A stretch of DNA of 64,000 nucleotides from Variovorax sp. 770b2. Its GTDB lineage: Bacteria > Pseudomonadota > Gammaproteobacteria > Burkholderiales > Burkholderiaceae_C. Below are positions 54,020-61,763 of the stretch, piece after piece; the stretch's first letter is position 1, and the number at the start of each line of letters is the position of its first letter. The DNA lies in NCBI RefSeq assembly GCF_900115685.1, contig NZ_FOXJ01000001.1, positions 1,459,796 through 1,523,795 of the forward strand, written 5' to 3'. Made by a program: the position numbers and the translations under genes. Below the pieces are notes generated by a model that ran no database searches, had not been told where the DNA came from, and saw only the letters and a list, made by a program, of their open reading frames with translations.

Positions 54020-54050
54020 TTGAAACAATAGTATTAACTTTTGTTTCAAA
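54019..54050. promoter_or_regulatory. Perfect 10-bp inverted repeat overlapping the start of a small gene
   Basis: TTTGAAACAA (54019-54028), a 12-bp AT-rich spacer and TTGTTTCAAA (54041-54050). It starts at the ATG of the 78-aa gene on the minus strand. Arms of this length and symmetry in an AT-rich patch are typical of an operator for a dimeric repressor. No matching regulator gene is adjacent. Confidence 0.5.
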
Positions 54051-54124
54051 AAGCAAGCACGCGAGAACAGGTCCTTGCGGGTGCCCGCCGTGGCGCCGCG
54101 CTGCGCATCCGGCAAGGAGGCCTT

Positions 54125-55156
54125 TCATTCGGAACGCGCATCGACGTACGCCCAGGCCTGGAGCCCCGAGGCCAGCGTCACGCGCTCGCGCCGGTATTCC
54201 TTGACCTCGTAGACGTCGGCCTGCGCCAGCTCGGCCGGCGTGAGGGCGAACACCGCGCCTTCCACGCCGTCTTCGGCGCGGCCGGTGGGCGCGATGATCG
54301 GGTGATGCGTCTTGCCGCTGGTGGCGACCACGCCGGCATCCTCGATCTTCAGCTGGTCGAGGCGATAGCCGGGCAGGCGGTCGAGCTGGCCGCCGAGCTT
54401 TCGTCCGAGGGTCGCGATCTGCACCGACTGCAGCTGCAGCGTGCCGTAGGAAAAGAGCTGCTCGGTGGCGTCGTGCACCACGTCGTCGGCGATGAGCAGG
54501 TCTTCGTAGAACGCGCCGAATGGCCGCGTGGGATGCGCGATCTGGATCTCCAGCACCCAGAGTCCGGTGGCCGGGCACAGCCCGAAGTCGCCCAGGTTTC
54601 CGGCCCGGTAGATCGCATGCGGGAAGTCGCAGACCCGGTGCCCCTTGATGTCCAGGTTCAGGCGCCACCCCATGGCCTGCGCGCGCTCGGCCGCATAGGC
54701 ATACAGCGCCTGGCCGCTCAGGCCATCGGCGCGCCAGCGTTCGCCGACCGCGTGCCAGAGCGTGCGCGCGGCTTCGGCGCAAGCCTGCATCTGCGCGTCT
54801 TCGCCGACCACGAAAGTGTCGCCGGCATCGCCTTCGTGGCCTTCCCAGACGGGGCCGATGTCGACGAAGAAGATGTCCTCTGCGCCGAGCACGCGCTCCG
54901 GATCGGAGGTTTGCCTGAACGTATTGAGCGTGTCCTCGCCGAAACGGACGATGACCGGGTGCCAGTTGCGCTCCATCTCCAGCTTCTGCAGCGTGGCCAT
55001 GGCGAGATGGGTTGCCTGCGCGTGCGTCATGCCCGGGCGGATGCCCGAGGCGATCTGCCGGACGGCGAGTTGCGAGAGCGATCGCGCGTGCCGCATGGCG
55101 GCCAGGGAGAATTTCGCGCCGGTGGCTTCGGAGCGGCCGGCTTCAGATGGTGTCAT
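54125..55156 (-). CDS. M24 metallopeptidase / gamma-glutamylcyclotransferase fusion
   Basis: 343-aa protein of two enzymes in one frame. Residues ~15-222 form an M24 (aminopeptidase P/methionine aminopeptidase-fold) domain with metal ligands in VDIGPVWEGHEGDAGDTF, a His in KGHRVCDFPHAI, Glu in WVLEIQIAH and Glu in FYEDLLI. Residues ~232-343 form a gamma-glutamylcyclotransferase (AIG2-like) domain: LFSYGTLQ, SGKTHHPIIAP, VEGAVFALTPAEL, and WAYVDA. M24 cleaves N-terminal or X-Pro peptides; GGCT releases 5-oxoproline from gamma-glutamyl amines. The junction shows no stop or frame change. Divergent from DUF2325 gene with a ModE-like box between. Confidence 0.85.
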   Translation of the reverse strand: MTPSEAGRSEATGAKFSLAAMRHARSLSQLAVRQIASGIRPGMTHAQATHLAMATLQKLEMERNWHPVIVRFGEDTLNTFRQTSDPERVLGAEDIFFVDIGPVWEGHEGDAGDTFVVGEDAQMQACAEAARTLWHAVGERWRADGLSGQALYAYAAERAQAMGWRLNLDIKGHRVCDFPHAIYRAGNLGDFGLCPATGLWVLEIQIAHPTRPFGAFYEDLLIADDVVHDATEQLFSYGTLQLQSVQIATLGRKLGGQLDRLPGYRLDQLKIEDAGVVATSGKTHHPIIAPTGRAEDGVEGAVFALTPAELAQADVYEVKEYRRERVTLASGLQAWAYVDARSE

Positions 55157-55175
55157 GGCTGATCTCAAGTTGCAT

Positions 55176-55203
55176 TTCGCAATATCCTGAAAAATATAGC
55201 GTA
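55176..55203. promoter_or_regulatory. ModE-like operator A (M24-GGCT / DUF2325 intergenic)
   Basis: Core CGCAATAT (55178-55185), 8-bp spacer, ATATAGCG (55194-55201). Aligned without gaps to the E. coli ModE pattern ATCGNTATATA-N6-TATATAACGAT it fits 14 of 21 fixed positions by eye. It lies 20 bp before the start of the M24-GGCT gene and about 90 bp before the DUF2325 gene. ModE represses or activates with molybdate. The ModE gene is not in the window. Confidence 0.5.
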
Positions 55204-55290
55204 TTGCCGATTCTTGATTTGCCTTGGGGATTATCTGCCTGAGTATGTAGGTGACTTGGCACACGCTATGTCGCGTCGTATATTGCGGTG

Positions 55291-56613
55291 ATGCTAAACC
55301 CGCCTTTCAGACGCCTGGCCTCGGCCAACACGGCCCCCGCGACGCTCGACGCACCCGCGCTGCAGCACGCCGCGGGCTGTTGCGAACCCCCGGAAGGCGG
55401 CGACGAAACGCCGAACGGCCGCATCCGTCTCTCGGACCTGGACACGAACTTCTATTGCTCGGTGATCGGCACGTGCCTCACCACCGCCGAGCTGCGCAAG
55501 CTCATCGCACGTTTCGCGGACGTGCAGGGCGCGAGCGACCTGCACATCCACCATGAGGCGGTCCGGCTGGCCACGCAGAACGCCGTCGTCACCAAGGCGC
55601 TGCAGAAGGCGCTGGACCACCGGCATGCCGCCGCCATCCAGCGCCTGTCGACCCTGCACGACACCCAGGCGCTCACCGCGTACTGGGAAGAAGCGCTGCA
55701 CCAGGGCGAGATTCCGGGCGCGTACTGGGCCGTGCTCATGCACCGCAAGGGCACGGCCGAGTTGCGCAACCGCGCCTTCGGCGACATCCACATGCTGTCG
55801 CACCTGGTGGGCGCCGCCAACCGCGCCGACATCCGCCGTCTCGCGGCCCTGGAGCGCGACAACGTCGAGTTGCGCGACCGGCTGGACCGCCACCAGCTTC
55901 GCTCGCAGGAACTGATCGAGGAGCGCGACAAGAGCATCCTGCACCTGAAGCAGGAGCTGATCGACGCCGCGAAAGCCCGCGCAATGGCGCCGGCCTCCGC
56001 GCCGGGCGACGTTTCAGCGCGCACCCGTCTCGAGGAGTCCGAAAGAGCCGCGGTCCTGATCGCGGTGCAAACCGAACGCCGGGAACGCGCCGAGCAGGCC
56101 TCGGCGTTTGCCGCCACCGAAGTGGCACGGCTCACCGAGGAGCTCGAGCACCTTCGCGCGCACGCGGTGGCGCTGGGCCGCGAACTCGGCGCGGCCGAGA
56201 CCCAGCTGAAGATGCATGCGGGCGAGGGCGTGTCCAACGCCTGCCTCGACCAGCAACTGCAGGGCCGGCGCATTCTCTACGTCGGCGGCCGGCCCAGTTC
56301 CGCGCCGGCGATCCGCGACCTGGTGCAGCGGCACGGCGGCGAACTCCGGCGGCACGGCGGTGCGCTCGAAGACCGCAGCGGCCTCCTGGCGGCCGCGGTC
56401 TCGTGGGCGGAAGTGGTGGTTTTCCCGGTCGATTGCATCGACCACGAATCGGTCGACAACCTCAAGCGCCTGTGCACGCGCCAGCAGGTGCGCTACCTGC
56501 CGCTGCGCAGCGCCGGCATCGCGTCGTTTGCCGCGGCATTCTCGAGTCCGCCGGTCGAAGACGCGGGCCAGGCCGGTGCCTCCAGCAGCCCGATCTGCCC
56601 CCGGCACGGATGA
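55291..56613 (+). CDS. DUF2325 domain protein with central coiled coil
   Basis: 440-aa cytoplasmic protein. The N-terminal part (about 40-160) is helical, a long coiled coil lies at about 185-305, and the C-terminal DUF2325 domain (about 325-420) has ILYVGGRPSSAPAIRDLVQR and VVFPVDCIDHESVDNLKRLC. DUF2325 is a small nucleotide-binding-like fold of unknown function. A Mop gene follows by 42 bp. Association with molybdenum genes is seen here and suggested by the ModE-like box upstream. A GTG at 55288 precedes the chosen ATG. Confidence 0.8.
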   Translation: MLNPPFRRLASANTAPATLDAPALQHAAGCCEPPEGGDETPNGRIRLSDLDTNFYCSVIGTCLTTAELRKLIARFADVQGASDLHIHHEAVRLATQNAVVTKALQKALDHRHAAAIQRLSTLHDTQALTAYWEEALHQGEIPGAYWAVLMHRKGTAELRNRAFGDIHMLSHLVGAANRADIRRLAALERDNVELRDRLDRHQLRSQELIEERDKSILHLKQELIDAAKARAMAPASAPGDVSARTRLEESERAAVLIAVQTERRERAEQASAFAATEVARLTEELEHLRAHAVALGRELGAAETQLKMHAGEGVSNACLDQQLQGRRILYVGGRPSSAPAIRDLVQRHGGELRRHGGALEDRSGLLAAAVSWAEVVVFPVDCIDHESVDNLKRLCTRQQVRYLPLRSAGIASFAAAFSSPPVEDAGQAGASSSPICPRHG

Positions 56614-56655
56614 GTGCGCTCGATAGACTCGGGTCTTCAACCCGAAGGAGTCCCC

Positions 56656-56865
56656 ATGAAGATCAGCGCCCGCAATGTCCTGTCCGGCAAGGTCATCTCC
56701 ATCGTCCGCGGTCCGGTGACGACCGAAGTCACACTGGAAATCGCACCCGGCGTGCAGGTCGTCTCCACCATCACCAGCAGCTCCGCGCAGTCGCTCAACC
56801 TCACCGAGGGCGGCTCGGCCTATGCGGTGATCAAGGCATCGAGCGTGATGGTCGGCACCGACTGA
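56656..56865 (+). CDS. Mop-type molybdopterin/molybdate-binding protein (TOBE domain)
   Basis: 69-aa single TOBE domain protein, beginning MKISARNVLSGKVISIVRGP and ending AYAVIKASSVMVGTD. Mop proteins bind several molybdate ions as hexamers and store or buffer molybdate in the cytoplasm. AAGGAG precedes the ATG; a small hairpin TCGGGT/ACCCGA lies just upstream of the ribosome-binding site. Likely cotranscribed with the DUF2325 gene. Confidence 0.93.
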   Translation: MKISARNVLSGKVISIVRGPVTTEVTLEIAPGVQVVSTITSSSAQSLNLTEGGSAYAVIKASSVMVGTD

Positions 56866-56944
56866 TCTCCCTCCCCGGCGCGGCCGGCTCGCCGGTGCGC
56901 CGATGTTCATCAGGCAACTGAACTGCGTCGTCGCACTGGCGCGC

Positions 56945-57135
56945 GAGCGAAGGCCCAGTTCGCCAGAGACGCTGCCCAGCAGGGTGCCGGGCTTGAAGTC
57001 GATGCGCCTGGGCGTGGGGAGCGTCTGCCCGTCGGGATAGCGCTCCAGATGCGGCAGGTCGTCGCGGGCGCAGGTCTTGGGGTAGCCGGTGACCGGGTCG
57101 TCGTAAAGCACACACACTGTCTTTGCCAATTTCAT
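56945..57135 (-). pseudogene. N-terminal remnant of NAD-dependent formate dehydrogenase
   Basis: The minus-strand reading frame from 57135 gives about 63 residues that match the start of NAD-dependent formate dehydrogenase (Pseudomonas sp. 101 type): VCVLYDDPVTGYPKTCARDD, YPDGQTLPTPRRIDFKPG and LGSVSGELGLRS. Homology then stops and the frame continues into unrelated sequence antisense to the mop and DUF2325 genes. The catalytic and NAD-binding parts of the ~400-aa enzyme are missing. GGAG precedes the ATG, so a short product might still be made. A deletion or rearrangement removed the rest. Confidence 0.75.
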
Positions 57136-57264
57136 CTCCTGGTTGTGAGGTGGCAGCAAAACGCTGCACCGGGAGAGATGGTTTCCGAACGGGCTTTTCA
57201 GTGCCAATCGTTTGATCGGATGGCTTGATAGGTGTGGCTTATGACGCTGCCTGCCTCCGTGTCC

Positions 57265-58146
57265 TCAGAGGATGTAGCAGTTGTTCTGGATGATCGTGCG
57301 GCCGGCCGTGCTGCCCACGTAGGCAATGAAAGCATCGACCGCGGCATTGGTCGAGCCGGGCCGGCCGCGGATCGCCGCTGCATCCTGCAGCAGGCGGTCA
57401 TGCGGCGGATTGCCGTTCACCGTGGCGGGCGTGTACTCGAAGTACGTGCCGGTGAGCAGCGGGTTGATTGCACCGGAGCCATTGCACACCTGCGATTTGG
57501 CGACGAACCCCATGTTGGGATACGTGGTGGCGCTGCTGCTCGCATTCACCGCCGTATAGGTGGTACCGATGGTGGTGTACTGGCTGAACTTGGCGTCATA
57601 GGCACCGCCAGGATAGGCAATGCCGTTGACCCGGCTGAGCACCTGCTTGGCCGCGGTGCCATACGGTGCAGTGACCGTGTTGGCGATCGCAACCTGGCCG
57701 TTCGCATAGGCGTAGCTCGCAGGGTTGGGGAAACCGGCCGAGCCGCTGGCGCTCACGTTCGGGCCGAATTTCGACCACAGGATCAATTTGCCTTCGGCAT
57801 AGCGGAACGGCACCTGCACCACGCTGGAATAAGCCGCGCGCAGAGCGGCCGGCGTGGTGTCGTCCGCCGCAAAGAACAGGTCATACGGCGTGGTGCCGCC
57901 GGGTGCCGACAGCGCGGTGCCGATGGCCGTCTGGAAATCGCCCGTCGCGCCGTAAGTCACGGTGAAGCTGCTGCTCGAGAACGGCAGGCCCGAGGCCCCG
58001 AAGGCATTGACCAGCTGGACCATCGCCCCCTGGAAATTCGCCGCCACGGCCACGTTGATGGACTGCGCCCACGTAGCGGACGAACCCAGCATCAGCGCGG
58101 ACGCGGAAACGCCCAGCGCAATTTTCTTGATCGAAAGTTTTCTCAC
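57265..58146 (-). CDS. ModA-like periplasmic substrate-binding protein
   Basis: 293-aa exported protein. A Sec signal peptide (RKLSIKKIALGVSASALMLG, cleavage near TWAQS) is followed by SINVAVAANFQGAMVQLVNAF, the ModA-type ligand-binding start. Other segments fit: FAADDTTPAALRAAYS, FRYAEGKLILWS and VAIANTVTAPYGTAAKQVL. It is longer than usual ModA (about 250 aa) and has two Cys near the C-terminus (SQVCNGSG, NNCYIL) that could pair. The start is GTG 58146 with AGGAG 6 bp upstream. No modB or modC is adjacent, so it is an orphan receptor for molybdate or another oxyanion. A ModE-like box lies in its promoter. Confidence 0.85.
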   Translation of the reverse strand: MRKLSIKKIALGVSASALMLGSSATWAQSINVAVAANFQGAMVQLVNAFGASGLPFSSSSFTVTYGATGDFQTAIGTALSAPGGTTPYDLFFAADDTTPAALRAAYSSVVQVPFRYAEGKLILWSKFGPNVSASGSAGFPNPASYAYANGQVAIANTVTAPYGTAAKQVLSRVNGIAYPGGAYDAKFSQYTTIGTTYTAVNASSSATTYPNMGFVAKSQVCNGSGAINPLLTGTYFEYTPATVNGNPPHDRLLQDAAAIRGRPGSTNAAVDAFIAYVGSTAGRTIIQNNCYIL

Positions 58147-58191
58147 GGTATCTCCTGGATGAATTGGATGAAGCATTGGGCGTGAGTCTTT

Positions 58192-58219
58192 AGCGCTATA
58201 TAGGTTTGTATATAGATTG
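58192..58219. promoter_or_regulatory. ModE-like operator B (upstream of the ModA-like gene)
   Basis: CGCTATATA (58194-58202), 6-bp spacer, TATATA (58209-58214). Gap-free alignment to ATCGNTATATA-N6-TATATAACGAT gives 15 of 21 fixed positions by eye, with the left half nearly perfect. It ends 46 bp upstream of the GTG start of the ModA-like gene, where a promoter is expected. Confidence 0.6.
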
Positions 58220-58302
58220 CATCGCATGTAGGTAATGCATCGGCATTGAATTGCAGGGTAATGCGATTCAAGATTCATCCGGATAGCGCATGAAAAATCA
58301 CG

Positions 58303-58330
58303 GTCGCTATACTCTCAGAAATATAACGAG
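58303..58330. promoter_or_regulatory. ModE-like operator C (upstream of tpsA)
   Basis: CGCTATAC (58305-58312), 8-bp spacer, ATATAACG (58321-58328). Gap-free alignment to ATCGNTATATA-N6-TATATAACGAT gives 16 of 21 fixed positions by eye, with the right half nearly perfect. It ends 12 bp before the tpsA ATG and its left arm contains TATACT, a good -10 box, so a bound regulator would block transcription. Confidence 0.6.
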
Positions 58331-58342
58331 ACAGGTGAACGA

Positions 58343-61300
58343 ATGACGCAGGTCGCGAAGAAATCCAGAAGCCGTCGTCCCCGATTGAATTCAAAAGTAT
58401 GCGCAGCCATCTGCGCGCTTCTTTGTTCATCGATGGGAATGGCCGCACCGCAAGGCGGCGTGGTCACCAGCGGCGGTGCCACCATCGGCCAGGCGGGCAG
58501 CGTGACCCGCATCGACCAGAGCACGCAGCGCGCGACCATCAACTGGCAGGGCTTTGGCATCGGCGCCGGCGAGACCGTCAACTTCAGTCAGCCCAATGCA
58601 TCGGCGATCACGCTCAACCGCGTCGTCGGCAACGAACGCAGCGTGATCGACGGCGTGCTGAACGCCAACGGCAAGGTCTTCCTGATCAATTCGAACGGCG
58701 TGCTGTTCACCCGGGGCAGCAGCGTGAACACCTCCGGTCTCGTGGCCAGCACGCTGGACATCAGCGACGCCGACTTCAACGCCGGGCGCTACGTGTTCAA
58801 CGGCAACGGCGGCAGCAACTCGGTCATCAACATGGGCACGCTCACCGCGGTCAACGGCGGCTACGTGGCGCTGCTGGGCAGTCTTGTGTCGAACCAGGGC
58901 GTGATCGTCGCGACCAAGGGCACGGTGGCACTGGGCAGCGGCGAGAAGATCAGCCTCAACTTCAACGGCGATTCACTGGTGAACGTGAGCATCGACCAGG
59001 GCACGCTGAGCGCGCTGGTCGAGAACAAGGGCGCGATCTATGCCGACGGCGGCAAGGTGATCCTCACCGCGAAGGCGGCCTACGACCTGCTGAGCAGCCA
59101 GGTGAACAACACCGGCATCGTGCAGGCGCGCACGGTGGACGACCTGAAGGGCGGCATCGTCGTGCGCGCGGATCGCGGCACGGCCAACGTGGGCGGAACG
59201 CTGGATGCATCGGCGCCCCTGGGCGGCGACGGCGGAACCATCGAGACCTCGGGCCGCAGCGTCAGGGTGATGGACGACGCGGCCGTCACCACCAAGGCGG
59301 CGAGCGGCAGCACGGGCACGTGGACGCTGACCTCCGACGGATTCACCGTTGGCGCGGGTGCGAACATCGGCGGCGCCCAACTCGGCACGCAACTGGGCAA
59401 CAACAACGTGACGATCGCCTCGACGGGGGCAAGCGGCGCCGACGGCCACATCCACGTTGACCAGGCCGTGAACTGGTCGGCCGGCACCGCGCTCACGCTG
59501 ACCGCGGCCAACGACATCCTCATCAATGCGCCAATCGCCGCGACGGGACTGAGCGCAGGGCTGAACCTGAATTTCGGCTCCACGAGGGACTACAGCATCA
59601 ACACGGCGCAAGGCGCATCGGTCACGCTGAGTGGTGCCAATGCGACCCTGGCGATGAATGGACAGGCCTATACGCTGATCCACAGCATGAGCGACCTGGA
59701 GGCTATCGACGACACGGGCGGCGTTGCGGCGGGGCGCTATGCACTCGCGGGCGACCTCGATGCATCGGGCAAGACCTACGGCAATACGGTGGTGTCCACC
59801 CTTTCGGGAACGCTGGCGGGGCTCGGCCACACGATCAGCAACCTGACGATCCTGGAGCCGATACACAACGACGCCATGCAGACGCCGACCGGCCTGGTCG
59901 GCACGGCCCAGATCGGCAGTGTGATCCGCGACATCGGTTTGCTCAACGTCAACGTGAGCGGCTACGGCCGGGTCGGTGGACTGGTCGGGGAGAACATCGG
60001 CGGCAGCATCAGCCACGCCTACGTTACGGGGGCGGTGCAGGGCTTCACCAACGTGGGCGGCCTGGTGGGCTACAACGGGAGCAAGTTCGACATCCCGACG
60101 GGCGAGTTTTTCGTTGGCGACGGCATCATCTCGGACTCTTATTCCACCGCCACGGTGACGGGAACTTCCCGCTACGCAGGGGCCTACCAATACATCGGCG
60201 GACTGCTGGGCAGGAACTTCGGTGCCACCTACCAGGTCCTTCGCTCCAACGCTACCGGCAACGTCGCGGCCTTGAGTGATCCCAGCTCCGGCCAGACCAA
60301 CCAGAACATCGGCGGATTGGTCGGCGGCAACGTCAGCGGCACCATCGCCGACTCCTACGCCACGGGCAAGGTGACGGTATCGGACAACTCGAGTTCCGTC
60401 GGCGGCCTGACCGGGATCAACAACGGCCCCACCAGCCTCATCGTCAACAGCCATGCCACGGGCGACGTCGCGGGCGGGCAGGGCAACGTGGGTGGACTGG
60501 CAGGCAGCAACATGGGCGGTCGCATCGTCAACTCCTACGCCACCGGCAACGTGACCGGTGGGCCGGTCGTCTTGCCTGGCGCCGAGAGCTACGGCGGGCT
60601 GGTGGGCTTCAACAGCGGCGGCAGCATTTCAGGCTCGCATGCAAGCGGCACGGTGACGACTTCCAGCGGAATTGCCGGCGGCCTGGTGGGGAACAGCGGC
60701 GGCAACGGCGCAAGCATCACCGACTCCTACGCGACCGGTGACGTGAAGGGCGGGGTCGGCAGCGGCGTGGGCGGCCTGGTCGGCTCGAACAGCGGCGCCA
60801 TCTCCGGCTCGTATGCCTCCGGCAATGCCTCGGGCGAAAGCGCGGGCGGCCTGGTGGGCGGCAACCAAGGCGTCATCACGGACTCCTATGCGACCGGCAA
60901 CGTGTCTGGCTCCTATGCGGCCGGCGGCCTGGTGGGGCAGACGGCTGGCGGCAGCATCTCCAACTCGCGAGCCAGCGGCAACGTGACAGGTGGCGCCGAC
61001 TCCGGCTTCGCCGGCGGACTGGTGGGCCGCAATGAGGGCGGCAACATCGACAACTCGCACGCGACCGGAACGGTCACGCAGGGGAACGACAGCACGGGCC
61101 GCCTGGTCGGAGGGGGCACGGGCACAGGCGCCATCACCAACAGCACGTATCGCGACGCGGCAGCCGAGGCGGCGGCACAAGCTGCGGCAGAGGCTGCCGC
61201 CCGTGCTGCTGCGGCGGCGCAGGCCGCGGCACAAGCGGCACAAGCGGCACAAGCGGCACAAGCGGCACAAGCGGCACAAGCGGCACAAGCGGCACAAGCG

Positions 61301-61693
61301 GCCGCAGCGGCGGCGGCGCAGGCATCGAGCGAGGCGGCGGCGCAGGAACAGGCCGCGGCCGCCGCTGCTGCACAGGCTGCGGCCAACGCCGCTGCACAGG
61401 CCGCAACCCAAGCCGCCGCCCAGGCTGCGGCGCTGCAGGCCCGTGCCGAGACCGGCACCCGTCTCGCGTCGAACGCCGCCGCCCAGACACAGAGACAACA
61501 GGAGCGTCCCGCCGCCGAAGCGACCGCAGGCCTCGCGCAACGGGCGGCCTTGCTGGCGGACAACATCGTCTTGGCCGACAAGCGCAACTTCTCCGCCAAC
61601 ATCCAGCGCATCGAGATCGACGGCAAGGTCTTCGAACTGGAAGACGAAGAAAACAAGGCAGCACCTGCCGCGCAGCCATCGACGCCGCGGTGA
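58343..61693 (+). CDS. TpsA exoprotein, FhaB-type secretion domain with GLUG repeats
   Basis: 1116-aa secreted protein of a two-partner secretion system. A signal peptide ending near MGMAAPQ is followed by the TPS secretion domain (about 35-300) with the diagnostic GERSVIDG-like turn and FLINSNGVLFTRG. The middle (about 500-930) holds at least nine GLUG-type repeats (GGLVGxN...SYATGxV), which form beta-helix coils. The C-terminal part (about 935-1080) is Ala/Gln-rich and helical, with a 9-bp repeat. Followed by tpsB, exbB and exbD in the same direction. Much shorter than adhesins such as FhaB. Binding function unknown. Confidence 0.88.
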   Translation: MTQVAKKSRSRRPRLNSKVCAAICALLCSSMGMAAPQGGVVTSGGATIGQAGSVTRIDQSTQRATINWQGFGIGAGETVNFSQPNASAITLNRVVGNERSVIDGVLNANGKVFLINSNGVLFTRGSSVNTSGLVASTLDISDADFNAGRYVFNGNGGSNSVINMGTLTAVNGGYVALLGSLVSNQGVIVATKGTVALGSGEKISLNFNGDSLVNVSIDQGTLSALVENKGAIYADGGKVILTAKAAYDLLSSQVNNTGIVQARTVDDLKGGIVVRADRGTANVGGTLDASAPLGGDGGTIETSGRSVRVMDDAAVTTKAASGSTGTWTLTSDGFTVGAGANIGGAQLGTQLGNNNVTIASTGASGADGHIHVDQAVNWSAGTALTLTAANDILINAPIAATGLSAGLNLNFGSTRDYSINTAQGASVTLSGANATLAMNGQAYTLIHSMSDLEAIDDTGGVAAGRYALAGDLDASGKTYGNTVVSTLSGTLAGLGHTISNLTILEPIHNDAMQTPTGLVGTAQIGSVIRDIGLLNVNVSGYGRVGGLVGENIGGSISHAYVTGAVQGFTNVGGLVGYNGSKFDIPTGEFFVGDGIISDSYSTATVTGTSRYAGAYQYIGGLLGRNFGATYQVLRSNATGNVAALSDPSSGQTNQNIGGLVGGNVSGTIADSYATGKVTVSDNSSSVGGLTGINNGPTSLIVNSHATGDVAGGQGNVGGLAGSNMGGRIVNSYATGNVTGGPVVLPGAESYGGLVGFNSGGSISGSHASGTVTTSSGIAGGLVGNSGGNGASITDSYATGDVKGGVGSGVGGLVGSNSGAISGSYASGNASGESAGGLVGGNQGVITDSYATGNVSGSYAAGGLVGQTAGGSISNSRASGNVTGGADSGFAGGLVGRNEGGNIDNSHATGTVTQGNDSTGRLVGGGTGTGAITNSTYRDAAAEAAAQAAAEAAARAAAAAQAAAQAAQAAQAAQAAQAAQAAQAAQAAAAAAAQASSEAAAQEQAAAAAAAQAAANAAAQAATQAAAQAAALQARAETGTRLASNAAAQTQRQQERPAAEATAGLAQRAALLADNIVLADKRNFSANIQRIEIDGKVFELEDEENKAAPAAQPSTPR
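61226..61297 (+). repeat. Eight perfect 9-bp tandem repeats inside tpsA
   Basis: Unit GCGGCACAA, eight identical copies in a row, encoding an Ala-Ala-Gln tract at about residues 962-985. Copy changes would keep the frame and only change the length of the Ala/Gln-rich region. The adjacent sequence is degenerate Ala/Gln coding DNA of the same type. Confidence 0.93.
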
Positions 61694-61763
61694 GGTCGCC
61701 ATCCCCATGCGGGACGCCTTCGCCGACGCCGCCTTCCATTCCTTTTCTTCGTTCCGTTGCGAC

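Noticed and set aside
54125..55264. Extending the M24-GGCT protein upstream to 55264
   Set aside because: The extension is rich in residues encoded by the AT-rich promoter and runs across the ModE-like box; the ATG at 55156 has a GAGA upstream and begins just before the M24 domain.
56831..57169. A 112-aa minus-strand frame overlapping the formate dehydrogenase remnant
   Set aside because: It is in a different frame from the recognisable formate dehydrogenase sequence and has no homology-like features.
58220..58280. Repeated GGTAATGC and TGCATCG words between the two ModE-like boxes, considered as a molybdenum cofactor riboswitch
   Set aside because: No consistent long stems were found and the region is between divergent promoters; nothing beyond short repeats supports an RNA element.
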